Source: Chaenocephalus aceratus
Lineage: Eukaryota; Chordata; Actinopteri; Perciformes; Channichthyidae
Direction: 5' to 3'
Length of the DNA: 64,000 nt
Assembly (NCBI GenBank): GCA_023974075.1
Contig: JAMFTG010000228.1
Coordinates: forward strand, 1 to 64,000
Below, piece by piece: positions 1 through 13,358 of the stretch. The notes under the pieces are model-generated. The model ran no database searches. It was given only the letters and a program-made list of their open reading frames with translations, and was not told the origin of the DNA. The position numbers and the translations under genes are program-made. How positions within the stretch are numbered: the stretch's first letter is position 1; each line of letters opens with the position of its first letter.

Positions 1-134
1 ATTGGTGGAAATGTAGCAGTTTAGCAGAATAAAAAGACATATGTGGCAGCTTTGGGGTTAGATCTAACTAAATTGTTGTCTTTAATCCATTTAGACTTCC
101 TGCAGGATCCAGTGTGTGTTTGGATTCAACCTTG

Positions 135-361
<227 letters not shown>

Positions 362-363
<2 letters not shown>

Positions 364-1267
364 TCTAAGAGTAATAATACGAATAAGAGAACATTTGATA
401 AAAGATATTAAAAATAAGAACAAGGACCAGAATTCCATATAAATAGTACTAAATATCTATCTCGTTTTCCATAACAACAATTATTATAATGTTTGATTTC
501 TTCTAGTAACTTATATTAAACGCCACCTGTTTGTTTGAATTATTCCGTTTGTTTTAAACTATGATATATTTTAGTGTTTGTTAGTTTCATCAAATTATTT
601 CTATTGTTTTGATATTATTTACTAAAACCGCCACTGGGGTCAAATTGACCCGGCATTAGTGCATTGATTTTCAAGGTAAAAGAATGGTCCCGTGGTATTG
701 GTATTTAGTTAAATTGTTTCGTGTATTAACGGTAACATAGCGTTTCGTGAGGCGGTTGTCATCGTTGGGTGAAAAGCAAACAGCTGTTTGCGGAGTGCAG
801 CGCGAGCAGTCTCCCGTGAGCGCGCTCCTTCACTACAGACTGTCGCTATCAATATATCTATCTATCTCTCTCTCTCAATCTATAAGCAACCGCAGTAGAC
901 AAAAGGCGTTGCTATAGCAACACGTCATGTTTGTTTACACGCGAAATCAATAGCGCGAAACGTGGTGGGGTCAATATGACCCGCTTGGTGGAAATAGGTA
1001 TAAATGGCAATTTGTTGGCGATTTCTTCAATCTGACTTCATATCGACAATTTTTAACAACAGAGGGTGCTACATAACACACTTTCAGGAAAAGTCACCGA
1101 CTGGGAGACTTTAATATTTTATTGAAAAAAGGTTACATACAATAAAATGGTGTTAAATGGTATTATTGTTTTTGAAAACAAGATGGTGCTCGCAAATCAT
1201 TTCCAATGGTAGAGACACTTCTTTGTTCTTTGGAGAAGTATTGCTGATCAACCCTTGATTACTCTAA
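362..1267. other. AT-rich non-coding stretch, no gene seen
   Basis: No coding signal was recognised. Two near-palindromic GGGGTCAA(A/T)(A/T)TGACCC motifs lie at about 637-659 and 965-986, possibly ends or internal repeats of an old DNA transposon. A short TATC-rich simple repeat lies near 855-880. Confidence 0.5.
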
Positions 1268-1271
1268 TTTA

Positions 1272-1445
1272 GGAGGCGTGTGGCGCAGTGGACTAGTGCG
1301 TTGGTGTTCGGATCAGGGGAGCACAGGTTCAAACCCCACTGCAGTCAGTATGTCGTTGTGTCCCTGGGCAGACACTTCACCCCAAATTGCTCCTGTGAGG
1401 ATTGCTTTGGATAAAAGAGTCTTAACAAGTAACATGTAATTATTT
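1272..1445 (+). repeat. tRNA-derived SINE
   Basis: A polymerase III A-box-like block (TGGCGCAGTGG, about 1279) and a B box (GGTTCAAACC, about 1326) are followed by a fish SINE body with the motif TGTGTCCCTGGGCAGACACTT and an ATAAAAG...TCT tail. The tRNA-like part does not end in a mature tRNA 3' end, so this is a SINE and not a tRNA gene. Confidence 0.75.
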
Positions 1446-1687
1446 GAGGGGAAACGGCCTCTTTGGTGTAACTGATAAAAAGAGACTGCGAGACTCTTTG
1501 GAAACCACTGGTTTAACCAACCACATTTATTTAGAAATGTCTGAACCTGAAAGGTTACAAGTACTTGACGTCTGATCAACGTAATGCAGTAAAATATACA
1601 ATGTCCTTCTTAGTTACTCTGAGAGAAGTCAGAATAAAGTCCACACTGACGAAAAGCACGACAGACAAGACTCGAGGCAGAACAGCA

Positions 1688-3137
1688 TTTATTTATTGTT
1701 GATTATTGAATAGTGTCTCCATATGTCATCAAATGTAATCAAACACACATCAGTATCAGGTTCTGTGTTTCAAAACTGCATGAAAATTAAACTAATATTA
1801 GATACAAATGTAAAAATAAGAAGAAAACCGAAAACCAGAGCAGTTAAAAAAAGAAACGTGTAAAATTGGTGCAGAAATGTTCCTTCCAAATATTAATAGT
1901 TCTTCTTTAATCTCACTAAAACTTGTTGTTCTGATTCAAATCTTTCCATTTGTCTGAATTATTGTTTAAAAACGTCTCCTTGATCCAGCAGAGGTCACCC
2001 TATTACTTCAGGACACTCCGCATCAACTCATTAACATAATACACATTCATTTTTAAATCTGAAAGAAAACAAAACGAGGAGCAGAAGAAGCTCAAACATG
2101 TAACAAGAAGCTGGTAATGATGTTTAAAAGCTGTCAACGCGGTGCAGCGTCAAAATCATTGAATTCAAAGAACAAAAACACGCTTTTGAATGTTCAGGTT
2201 ATTCATCGTCGGTGGTAATGGTGGCAGGACGGTCATGAATTCTGCACAAAGCATTCACACTTTAACATTCGTTCCGACGCATGGTAAACTTTCCTTATGA
2301 AACAGAACATGCAAAAAAACTCCAGCAGGAACACAAAGTGAAGAAGAAAACCATAAGCATTATTATCATTCACAAAAGCTAGGAGGACCTATGCTGCGTT
2401 CACGCTAGTGTTAGCGTCATTCAAACAAGATGAGCTGGCGAGGGGGCGGGGCTTATCACCACGTAGATACTATGGTAGATACAAACAACAACAAAATGAA
2501 CATATTTTACAGTGATATAATTGTAATACATGTTTCAAAATGATTCCGTGCTAACAACATACTGATACCGGTTATAAGAACCATGAATTAATGCTTTGAT
2601 AACTGTGCAGACTGACGGCAGGAGAAAAACATTTTAAAATGGTTGTTTATTTAATGAAGATGGGATCGATCATGCTAAGCTAACATTGTATCTGCACCGT
2701 CCATATTCACATCAACGTCATAAAGACACAGAGAAAGCAGTGATTGTGTTAGCCATGCCAAAGATAGTCTGTGGTTTTACGCGATGCGATTTTGCAAGCT
2801 CAAAAATCGCATCGCGTCCAGTGTGACCGCACCATCAAGCCTTTCTTTGTCAAATCGTTGAAGTCTCTGTCCTTGGGTTGAGCTTTTATTTGCACTTTAT
2901 ATTTTTGCCGGATTGGTGGAAGAACAGTTTTTTACAGGTCCTGTTTTGGTCTTCAATGGCACTGTTCTTCATTTTGCTCTCGGTTTGGGATTCTTAACTA
3001 TAGAGTAGTTTTTTTGATTTACAAATGAGTGACTGAATCCGAAGAATCTTTGAGAATGTTTCTCTCGTGATTGTGATGTTTTGTTTTCTTGGATTGTGTC
3101 TTAATATTTGTCCTTGATGTTGATATTGCATTTGGAG
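1688..3137 (-). other. Probable 3' UTR of SNTX-like copy A
   Basis: This is the sequence after the stop codon of copy A, on the minus strand. No further coding exon was recognised. The first good overlapping AATAAA signals, read on the minus strand, are at about 1688-1697, which would give a 3' UTR of roughly 1.45 kb. A transposon-like insertion (2392-2833) lies inside it. The UTR extent is inferred. Confidence 0.4.
2392..2833. mobile_element. MITE-like element with hairpin end
   Basis: The ends form an imperfect inverted pair (CTGCGTTCACGCTAG on the left; GGTGCGGTCACACTGG on the opposite strand at the right). Near the right end a 15-bp perfect stem (ACGCGATGCGATTTT) with an 8-base loop spans about 2778-2816. 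There is no coding capacity and no clear target-site duplication. Confidence 0.45.
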
Positions 3138-6100
3138 CTACAGTGACGTAAAGTAAACTTTCTGTAATGATAGCCAAACATATCTTCGTACCGTATCGTA
3201 GAGTGTTGGCTCAGGGCTATTTATCAAGTCCTGAAACTCACAGTTTAATGCAATACGATCACCAAGTAAAACCACCATACTCGCAAGCCTCTTGACCATT
3301 TCCTCCCTGTCGACGTGTTGTTCTTGCTCTTTAATGTTTTCAGTCGTCTCTGTTATTTCCTCTAGCTGGGCTGACAAAACTTTCATTTGCTTTTGCAATT
3401 TTTCAATTGACTTCTCGAGCTGCTTTCTTTTTCTAGATTCCTCGCTTGTCATTGTCAAGCTTTTGGTTGTTGTCTTATCTAAAGCATCAAAGAACCTCTT
3501 CATGCTTTTTGCCCCCATTTTCCAGAACATCTGATCAAAGCCTCCCTCTTCCTCCTCTCCTCTGGAGTCAGCAGCAGCAGATGATTGGTTCTGTGCAAAC
3601 AAGGCAGAATTATTGAATGTGAAGTGAACTGGCAGCCCGTCTTTTGTTTTAGGACATGGGACGCCTGAAGCTTTGATCGCCTCTAGAACTGGTGGGCGTT
3701 GGCCGTCTGCGAATGTCACCAGAACCTGGAGGTTTTCTGCCACATCTTTGCCAAAGATTAAGAGCATAGAATCAAACACATACTGCTGTGTTGGTGTGAG
3801 ACGAGCTGAAGAAGCTGGAACTACAAAACACACAGCGTCAATTTCACTGACGCCACACTTTGAAGAGAAGAGATTACGAATCTGCTCTGTGATCTCCTCG
3901 TCTCTTTGTATGCTCGTATCTCCAAAGCCTGGGGTATCAATGATGGTCAGAGAGAAAGGGGTTTTAAAGCCCTCTTGGTGGTTGATTTTGTACACAGTGA
4001 CTTCAGAGGTCTGGCTCTCAGCTTGAGATCTCGACTGATCCTCGTCGACTAACTTGAATCTGAAATCGTCCTCCCACTCTACACCAACGATGTAGTTGAT
4101 GAGTCCATTGATCAGAGTGGACTTTCCAGATCCAGTTGCTCCGAGAAGCATAATTGTGCGATTTTGCCTCATGCTTTCTTTGCCAAAGTTGTACCTCCGG
4201 CATCCATCAACGTCCATGTCTTCTTCTGTCAGAGGCAGTTTGTAAACTGAGGGAGATGCAGAGTTGATCCTCTTGCCTTTACTTTTGAGGGATTCTGTGA
4301 GTTGTGCACGTTTAGTTGTGCGGACATTAACAGAGATGCTTTCTTTGCTTCTTCCAGCTGCACCACAATCACACCTGACCCTGACAGCGTATTCTGTCTC
4401 TGGCTGAAGTCCTGAAATGATCGCCTTCTCAGCTCCCGCCATCATTTGCTCCCAGTGGAGATCTTCCTCTTTCACCGGTTGGTCTGGTTCGGCGTACTCC
4501 ACGATGTAGCTCAAAACCTGGACATCTTGTCCGAGCTCAGCAGGTTTCTCCCAGCTGACTGATATCTCACGTGAGGTAGATTCAACGTGGAGTCTTCCAG
4601 GAGGGCTGCAGGGTAAGGTTTGAATGGATCCACTGACTTCATTGGCTGGCCCGGCACCTACTGGTGTCTCTGCCCTGCATCTGAACCTGTACTCTGTGTT
4701 GGGACTCAGGCCGCTCACTGTGACTTCTTCAGCTCTGGATGCTGTCTCTTGTTTCCAGCCGTCCTCTCCTCTGACACAGTACTCAACAGAGTAGGAGGTG
4801 ATGTCCTCTGCTCCAAATCTGGGTGGAGAAATCTTCAGCGTCACACTGCTGTGGTTTATATCACTTCCTGTTACTGCTGCAGGCTTTGAAGGCGGCTCAA
4901 AGTCCGCGTTGACAGAAAGGCCGTCTGTATAAAGGTAGATGCTGGCACCTGTCTGTGTCTCGTTTGTTAAACCCACCGTCAGAAATGTGATGTTCTTGTT
5001 CTCCTTGTTGGCCTCTGCAAAATCACTGAAGAGCTTTGCTTTGTTTCTCAATGTTTCTGCTACTTTGTTTGTGAGGTACCACTGTTCCTTTTCTAGATCT
5101 GGAGTGTGTGGATCTTGGGCATCGTCTGGTTTGGGTGTTTGTTTCAGGTAGTTTGATAAAGTTGAGAGGTACGGTTCATCACTTCCCAGCGAGGTGAAGA
5201 CAAAACACACAGCCTGCTCGTTATTGAGAATTGTTTCATGAAGATCATTTTCGTGTGGAACGATCTTGGTGTTTGTCATCTTGTTGGTGTACGACTTTAA
5301 AATGGAGATTTCTCGCTCCTTACAGTCCATCCACTCGTTCAGGTCCTTGCTGTTGAAAGGAGAAGAACATGTCTTCCTCAGTTCCTCTGCGAGCACAGCT
5401 TCTTCTCCTCCTCCTCCTCGGATTGATGGAAGTTTCTTTGCCAGGGTTCGTTGGAATTCCAGTTTGAACTGAGAGCACTTCTGTTTAAAGGTTTTGAGTT
5501 TGTTTCCAATCTGTGGGAACTGCTGTGCAGTTTGGGTTCTCAGTGCATCATTGAACCTCATCTCCAGGTCACTGAGGTCCTCCAGGACACTCTGACATTC
5601 TTCAACTAATCCTATACTTATCTGACGGACAAGTTTAGCGGCAGTAGAATCTAAAGATGTCAGAGGCAACAGCCAGACCTTCACTGGTACTGCGTTTTCC
5701 CCGTTGGCTCCCAGCAGCTTTGGCAGACTTTGGTACACCTCTACTGCCTCCTGAAAGGATGTCGGAGGTTTCGGAATCAAAAAGTCTCCAAAGAATCTGC
5801 AGGACAGTTTCTCAACATTTGCTTTGTCCTTGTCTTCCATTTTCACTAAGCCTTTGCCCTCTATTGACAGGCAGGGAATGTTCTTTATCATCACCTTCAA
5901 GTTGCCCTGAATGTCTCGATGGTTCTCGTTGACAGACACCTCACGGTCAAAGACAAAGAAGGCTTGAGCCCCATAAAGGATACCCGTGACTACATGTGTT
6001 GCTATTCCTTTCTCAAACACAGACTGATGTTTCTTAACATCCCCAAGATGATTCATGGACAGTTCGTGGAACTTTGTGGTAGCTTGGTAATTCAGAGTTA

Positions 6101-8130
6101 CTCTGGCATGATTTTTGGAAGTCTTGCTCTCGTTCAGGTATTTGGCTGATCCTCCAACCTTTACCAGTCCACCCAAGAAACTCGCCTTCAGAGATGCTTC
6201 AACATTTAGTGCTTTAGATTTGTCCTCAATTGATTCAGATGCAACTATATCACAATCATTATAGTGCTGTGGTCTTTCTCCAATATGATCTTTCAGGTCC
6301 TCACGGTCCCACAAAGTCATTCCTGAAAAAGAAGAAGCAAAAATCAAGCTCCCACAACCAGAAACTACAAACTGACCTTATAGTCTTTTATCAGCAGTTT
6401 TATGATAGAAATGTAGAGTAGGGCCTCCAGCACATAGAAACGCCCGGATGCTAATTTACATATGTTGGGATATTTGTAAAATTAGCATAAATGGTGTCCA
6501 TTGAAATTAATGGGGTTATAGTTTATGCAGACATTTGTAAGAGAACATGACTTGGCCAATTAGAACGATTTGGGCTTTGGGGGTTATTAAGGATTCTGAG
6601 TCAATTTGTTACATTGTCAGGTAAAAAAACGACCACGATGGCTACTGGCCACGCCCCTTTGTAACTGCTACTGGCCACGCCCCTTTGGAGCGCCCACATG
6701 CAAGCAGTGAGCTCTGTGAAGAGAAGGCTGTCTACCAGCAGAAACTCAGCTGAACGCTGCTGTGATTAAACTCCATTTCATGTTCCAAACCACTTCATGG
6801 ATTCTCTCTGAAAGAGGATGGAGCTCAAACTCTTTCTCTCTTAGGTTTAACACAAGGTGAGTTCCTTTTTATTTCCTGCTTCTTTACACATACTCTCTTC
6901 AGTACAGGTTAGCTCTGAGTGTTAGCATGCTAATGTAAACACAGACCATATTTGTTAAGGTTGAGTGAAGCAAGCAGGACCCACATGCAGATAACACTGA
7001 TAATACCTGTATTTCAAGGATAATAATATAATTTGGACAAACGGAACACTCCCCGGTGAACTCAGTCACCAACAAAAGACGAACCAACACTGAACACAGG
7101 AAGAGACAAGACTAAATACAGGGAGGGGTAATCACGAGACGAGAAACAGCCGGGCAGGGGAGGAGAAACACAAGGGCAACAGGTGAACACAATCAGACAA
7201 TTAGACACACCAGGGAAACTAACGACAGGGAGGAAAACACAGAGAGAGGGACCAGACAAGACACAAGGAGGAAAACATGACAGGGAGAACCGAACAGCAA
7301 AAAAAACCCAAACATACAAAACTAAAAACGTGACATAACATAAGAATCGTGACAATATTACTTCCAGAACACGCCTCATTGTTTCTGCCAACAACGTTTC
7401 TGTTAGGCCCGTGGGTGTAAATCCCGCCCACATTTTAGTAATGTCGTCATAACGCAGCAAATTTTATTTTTTCATTTGGGTACAGAGGAAAAGAGAGAGG
7501 GTTTTGTTTCCTGACACTTTGTGAGTCTCCTGACACACCGGGGACACACATGTATGTATAAAATACATCAACAAGTGCATTTTGCATGATAGGTTAACTT
7601 TATATATTTTATAAACTTATATATTTTTTAGCTAATGTTAGCTTAGGTACTGTACATCAAGTCACTAGCTAACGTTAGCTTTATCACATGTTGTTATGTT
7701 CTCTCCACTATGACAGAGCCCAGCCCTTTTCATTCTGTCACACTTTTCTTTGTGTTAATATTTCAGGTTTTGGCGGCGTATGGGCAGCTTTGTGAGGGAG
7801 ACATTATCTGGATGGTACCTCCAGACACGTTCTACCATAAATTAGAAAGCCTAATAGTGTGGGGTTATGGCCTATTAGCACAGACTGAGAGTGATGGTGA
7901 CCTGTCTCACGGGGGATATTTGAGAGTCAGGGCCTGATCTTAGCACATAATGAGGGCTGTGGCAGTGAACCGTCCCTGAGGAGAAACATGAGAGACGGGA
8001 TGATGGTAGTAGAGGTATGTGAGTTCTCACCAGGGACGAGAGAGTCTTTGCGGCAGTCGTACAACATCCCGAGGCTGAAAGGCCGTCCGAGCGCCGCCAC
8101 CTCCATCGTCCCGCTGACCTCAGAGTCCAT
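3138..8130 (-). CDS. SNTX-like MACPF–FN3–GTPase protein, copy A (intact)
   Basis: Coding parts are 8031-8130 (exon 1) and 3138-6322 (exon 2), joined through a Gly codon, for 1094 residues. Exon 1 has an acceptor ending TTTCAG and a GTGAG donor; exon 2 has an acceptor TTTTTCAG. Domains in order: N-terminal MACPF/perforin-like region of the stonustoxin family (about 1-270; exon 1 carries the family hallmark ALGRPFSLGMLYD), helical stalk (270-350), thioredoxin-like domain (385-500), fibronectin III (510-602 and 604-702), then a P-loop GTPase (755-960) with GATGSGKST, DTPGFGD and a degenerate G4 (TFAD), and a coiled-coil tail (985-1035). Classic stonefish toxin subunits end in PRY/SPRY, which is absent here. 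Family members occur in many non-venomous fish, so this is more likely an innate-immune protein than a venom component; pore formation is unproven. No frameshift was seen. It is the only copy with a fused GTPase. Confidence 0.88.
6953..7354 (-). mobile_element. Solo LTR (Gypsy-type) in intron 1 of copy A
   Basis: A 402-bp TG...CA element is flanked by the 5-bp duplication ATATT (6948-6952 and 7355-7359). The equivalent intron of copy C has one ATATT and no insert, giving a clean empty site. It belongs to the same family as the LTRs of the 41-47 kb retroelement (shared block around GAAACAGCCGGGCAGG). The frames across it are not genes. Confidence 0.85.
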
Positions 8131-8143
8131 CGCTTCGAACGAA
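8031..8143 (-). other. Exon 1 of copy A (start codon exon)
   Basis: This 113-bp exon begins after an acceptor (CCATTTCAG) and carries 13 bases of leader. The start codon is at 8130-8128, followed by 33 codons plus one base, then a GTGAGAACTC donor. The next upstream in-frame Met (8181) lies within the intron and is rejected because the acceptor and exon length are conserved in copies C and D. Confidence 0.8.
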
Positions 8144-8208
8144 CTGAAATGGATCGACAACAGCTCGTTAGTGAACTTCAATCATTTGGTAATATCATGT
8201 CCAACCAC

Positions 8209-9711
8209 CAGAGCCGGCCCGACCCATTAAGCGACATAAGCGGCCGCTTAGGGGCCCCCTAGCAACAACAACAAAATGAAAAAATGAAAAAAATAAAAGA
8301 ATCTCAGTACACCGTCGACGTGATAAGTATGTTTAATTAATGTTGTTAATATGCCTAGATTGCCTACTCTCAAAAACATGTATTATATTATTGAGTCAAT
8401 AATATAATACATTAACCGTGCTTTACCTGAACCTCATCATGACACAAGAGAGGACGGCAGGATTGTAATTTCCCGTGTTCAGTGAATGCAACAGAGGCAA
8501 GACACCAGACCAATCAGAGAGTTGAATGGAAATAAACATCCGTCTCATTGGCTCACAGGTACCTATCCTGTGAGCTGTGACAATGTTTAGAATAAACTCT
8601 CAGTCGGACTCAGAGTTTTTGAAGATGGACATAAGGACATTTTTCACCTGGCTCAAGTGGTGGCTCACACAACAACCCCAGAGCCACCACCTGAGCCAGG
8701 TGAACAAGGTATGTAAATGTCAGTAAACTTCCAAGTTATGCGAACATGTAAGCAAAGCATAAATTACAGCTACGTTGACGTTACTTTGAATCGCGAGGGT
8801 AAGCTAAACCGTTAGCAAGTAGCTATAGCTAGCCAGATATATTAAATAAACACTTTATCATACAATCTAAATGTTAAGGTTTTTAGCGTTACCTTGTGTT
8901 GTATGTGTTGTAATGTTTACTTACTGTTCGACATGAAGCTAGAAGCTACCTTACACAGCTACCTTACACAGTTGATCCTGAGTCCTGTCAGTTAAAGTGT
9001 TTCATAGTTAGCTTAGCTAAGCATCAACCTAGCACTGAAATATATGGATGTTATGTGACAGTATTTCTGAGAAAAAGTCAGCTGAAATGGTGGCATAGTT
9101 GCCACTGCTTTACGTGTCGACAGCATGTTTGAACGTATTTGCAGCAGTAAATGTGGCTGTTTGGCCACTGACGTTGCCATAACAACACCTGAATTTAAAT
9201 GTGCAACCTCTTTTTGTGACAGATTTTTGCAAGAAATTATAATTCTTCTGAATGATATTCCTATTGACAGCTAGTTTCTATGTGAACATTATGAGATGGA
9301 CAGCCAGAGAGAATAAATGAAAAACAATTATGAAATACTATATGACAAAACAAGAATACAGTTTAAGTGATTTGTAAAATATCCATAAAGAAAAATCTGC
9401 TTACAGTTCTGTTTCATCTGGGTGTTGAGATATGTATCCATAGATCTCTTAATGTTGCTTTCAAAGTGCAGCAGATTGAAGCTTTTAACTTTAATATTCA
9501 AAAAAAAAAATCTTCCCGGGGGAGCATGCCCCCGGACCCCCCTAGAGGAGGTGAGGTCCACGGTGTTTACATGGTTATTTATACAATATGTGTGCTTATG
9601 CTAACATCATAAGACAAAAGTTGGTTCCGTGTTGTGTGAAGTGACAACGCGTGAGGGGGGCCCCCAAGCCAAAGCTCGCTTAGGGCCCCCAAAAGTCTAG
9701 AGCCGGCCCTG
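8209..9711. mobile_element. Non-autonomous hAT transposon in intron 0 of copy A
   Basis: A 1503-bp element has terminal repeats CAGAGCCGGCCC / CAGGGCCGGCTC and an 8-bp duplication CCAACCAC (8201-8208 and 9712-9719). Copy C carries the unoccupied site with a single CCAACCAC. Eight-base duplications and CAG-starting ends fit hAT. No transposase was recognised inside. The same insertion is present in copy B. Confidence 0.88.
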
Positions 9712-9719
9712 CCAACCAC

Positions 9720-10641
<922 letters not shown>

Positions 10642-11013
10642 CAACACAACAGTCTGCGATGAAACGGTTGTCTCCTGTGTGCTCCACTTCCTACTTGGTG
10701 CACCGGTAATGTTCATGACCATTTAGGGGCTCTGTGCAAGAGAGAGCTGCAGGAAGCGAGTCAGCATTCACCACTTCCTGTTGCCTCGTCGTGGCATATA
10801 GGCAATAGGTTTCTGTCTGTTTTTGGTAAGAATGAAATATCGTAAATAGTAAACAAAAAACTAAAGAAGAAGAAATTCAATGCACTCCATGACTTTAGAA
10901 GAGATCCCAGTTCTGGTTTTCCTTAAAGAGTAGTGCTACCTTGAGATCTCTTTGGATCAGATGGTGGTTCTCACTGAAGTATTCAGTCTGTTTGAGGTTT
11001 GTAGGAAACTCAC

Positions 11014-11135
11014 CAGAGATGCTGCTGCTTGCTGAGAAAAGCCTGAGGTCGTTGATTCTCCTTCAGAGAGACACGGAGAGACACAGAGAGACGTCTCTCG
11101 ACTGCAGCCTGAAAGAGTTTCACTTTCAGCTGAAG
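11014..11135 (-). promoter_or_regulatory. Putative exon 0 and ISRE-bearing promoter of copy A
   Basis: On the minus strand, a segment ends in a strong donor CTCTG|GTGAGTTT (exon edge at 11014), and the same edge recurs at 40807 and 47775. About 100 bases upstream, at 11116-11127, is GAAAGTGAAACT, an exact match to the core of the interferon-stimulated response element (GAAANNGAAACT) bound by IRF/ISGF3. The first exon would be non-coding and splice to 8143. No TATA box was seen. The donor and motif are visible; promoter function and interferon control are inferred. Confidence 0.45.
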
Positions 11136-11283
11136 ACTTGGCGGTTGTTGCTCAATATGAAGATGATGTCACCCAGTGGTGTTCAAACTGTGGGGCGTGG
11201 CCCCCTCGAGGGACGTGGAGCTTTGGAAGAAGTTTTAAACAGACTTTGGTTGCTCTTTTATATATTTTAAACAATATATAACA

Positions 11284-11284
<1 letters not shown>

Positions 11285-11341
<57 letters not shown>
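11285..11341. repeat. (CA)n microsatellite
   Basis: A pure CA tract of about 57 bp. Confidence 0.97.
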
Positions 11342-11345
<4 letters not shown>

Positions 11346-11952
11346 AAGTTGCGGTCGAATAGTTAGTTTTGCTTAGGAACCTTCCTAACGGAGTGAAGTG
11401 ACCCGGAAGTCCCTCAGTGGCAGCATTGATAAGAGCTGTTCCAATTCTCTAAATGAAAGGAAGGGAGGTTTCAAACTTCCTTTATAACCTCCTTCAGCTT
11501 AGGAACCACTGGGCCTTCCTTTAGGAAAGGAAAGGAGAAAATGCTGCCCCACAATGCCTTGCAGCTGCAGCATTTGCCGTCACACAACAGTCGGCCGTTC
11601 ACGGAAACAACCGATTATGACCTAGAAATTATATCATGTCAAATCTGATACTTAATACGAGTAGCCGATGTGTAGCATTTTGCAATGCAAAGAAGAGAAG
11701 CCAAAGCTCAACATTTGTATGACAAATAAAACTCAGCTCAGGGACGGTAGGTGTTCCTACAAAGAGAAGTAGTAACCTCAGCCTCCATTGATTTTCATAT
11801 CAAATGAGCGTGTTAATAAAATAAGCTATCATGGTGTATACTTGCATATCTAAACAGAATCATGACAGCCTGTTGGTAGAGTCAGGCACACGAGTCCGTT
11901 TGAGTGTGTCTGCCGGTGTCTGAACGTTCACGCACTGGTAGCTAAGTAGCTA
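11342..11952. other. Intergenic stretch, no gene seen
   Basis: Unique-looking non-coding DNA with imperfect inverted runs such as GGAAGGGAGGTTTCAAACTT and its partial complement near 11460-11500. No gene or known repeat was recognised. Confidence 0.4.
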
Positions 11953-12200
11953 ATGGCGCATTTCCACTGCAGCGGGGTAGCCCCGTTTAAGCGTCCCTAA
12001 GCGTCCTCGCTCAGGCCTCGGGCTGCCTCGCTGGCCGTCCGAGGCCGTGGCGCATTTCTATTACAGTTTAGGACCTGGGGTAGCAACGCAGTGTAGGCGG
12101 GGCGATCGGCTTTTTGGCGGGCTTTTTGGGCGGAGCGACGCTGGGTAAAACTGCATTGGCGTCATCTTCAATGCGACACAACTCACAAAACACACACAAC

Positions 12201-12420
12201 AATGGAGGATGTGGAAGCGATCGTTTACTTGTTTCTGGTGAAATCCATGGTGCTGGTGCTGTGCTCTGCATAACCTCTGCGAGAGCCATGGAGAGGACTA
12301 TGATGATGGGTGGAATGCACCAGCAGCAGCAGAGCCTGGGGTAGCAGTGGCTCAAGGTGCAGAGGAGGAGGGCACTGACATCAGGAGGGTTTGATGCGCT
12401 TCCTGAATACCTACATATGC
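12201..12420 (+). pseudogene. Harbinger transposase remnant
   Basis: The frame starts with Met at 12201, in the position expected for a Harbinger transposase, and stops after about 22 codons. The stretch up to 12420 could represent the last codons after an internal deletion, with frame breaks. No DDE catalytic core is present. The identity rests mainly on context beside the Myb/SANT gene. Confidence 0.35.
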
Positions 12421-13358
12421 ATTGTATTGCATTCATTGTATTGAACATACATAAAAACATTTCATATACATGTGTTTGTCAAATGTTTTAAACAAATGTT
12501 ATCTGAATTGAATATTTAGTAAATATTTGAATTTCAAGCACCAGTAAGTACTGCCCCATAATAAGAACATTTGAGGAGATATCAGATCATGAAAAGAAAA
12601 TATTTCTAATAAATTAAGCGAATATCAAAGCTAACTATTAACATAAATACTAAAGTGTAAAACACAGCAAAACTATATTCATAAATGCAAGTGTAAAATA
12701 GTGTGGACAATTGTAAACATGGATGGAGCCTAAAGTATCCACAACATAAAATATATTAAAATTAGTGCTGTCAAAATTATCGCGTTAACGGCGGTAATTA
12801 ATTTTTTGAATTAATTGCGTTAAAATATTTAACGCATTTAACGCATGTGCAGAATGGCCCGCCCCATACGTGCCACCAGTGGCAGCGTCAGGGTATGGCT
12901 GGGGTAGGCTACACCCATACCAGGAAGTGGCTTAGCCCCACCATGAAAAATGATGTTAAAGTAAGCAAAATAAAGTCCGCCAACTCGCGGAGTAAATTGC
13001 ACAGACAGCAGTTAGTAAGATTGATTTCAGTAGCCACGGTTTTGAAAACTTTTGTCACGTAGTGATCGTCTTCTCAATAGAACATCTTTGATAACGGCGT
13101 GGTGTTGTTGCAGGAAGTCCCGGCGGAGAATACTCTTGCTGTAGTACAGGGCAGAGCCATATAATAGTAATAATATGGCTCTGGTACAGGGGTGCACATA
13201 ACTGGTACGCAGGTTATGTGCGTAATCTGAAATGCGTACCGTCACTTGTGTCACAAAGCGCATTTGCGTACCGACGTACTTGTGAAGCTTTTCCAGAAGG
13301 CGGTTAGATCACCGGACGACAGAGTCGGTCTCCGTGTGCACAGACAGGGCTGCTGTTA

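Noticed and set aside
1272..1345. A true tRNA gene
   Set aside because: A and B boxes are present but no cloverleaf with a normal anticodon arm and 3' end could be folded; the downstream body is that of a SINE.
4620..5932. Plus-strand ORFs opposite the SNTX-like exons
   Set aside because: They are antisense shadows that recur in every copy (for example 20974-21243 and 35471-35674) only because the sense exon is conserved.
7062..7460. Hydrophobic ORFs on the minus strand (also 23406-23770, 41187-41657 and 47385-47633)
   Set aside because: All four fall in copies of the same LTR family. The Cys/Phe/Val-rich frames come from LTR sequence and have no conserved start or domain.
3138..8130. Calling copy A a venom toxin gene
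   Set aside because: The SNTX-like family is widespread in non-venomous fish, the PRY/SPRY end of stonefish toxins is absent, and nothing here indicates venom-gland expression.
8031..8181. Start codon at 8181 for copy A
   Set aside because: It lies upstream of the conserved acceptor TTTCAG at 8144 and is not at a matching position in copy C.
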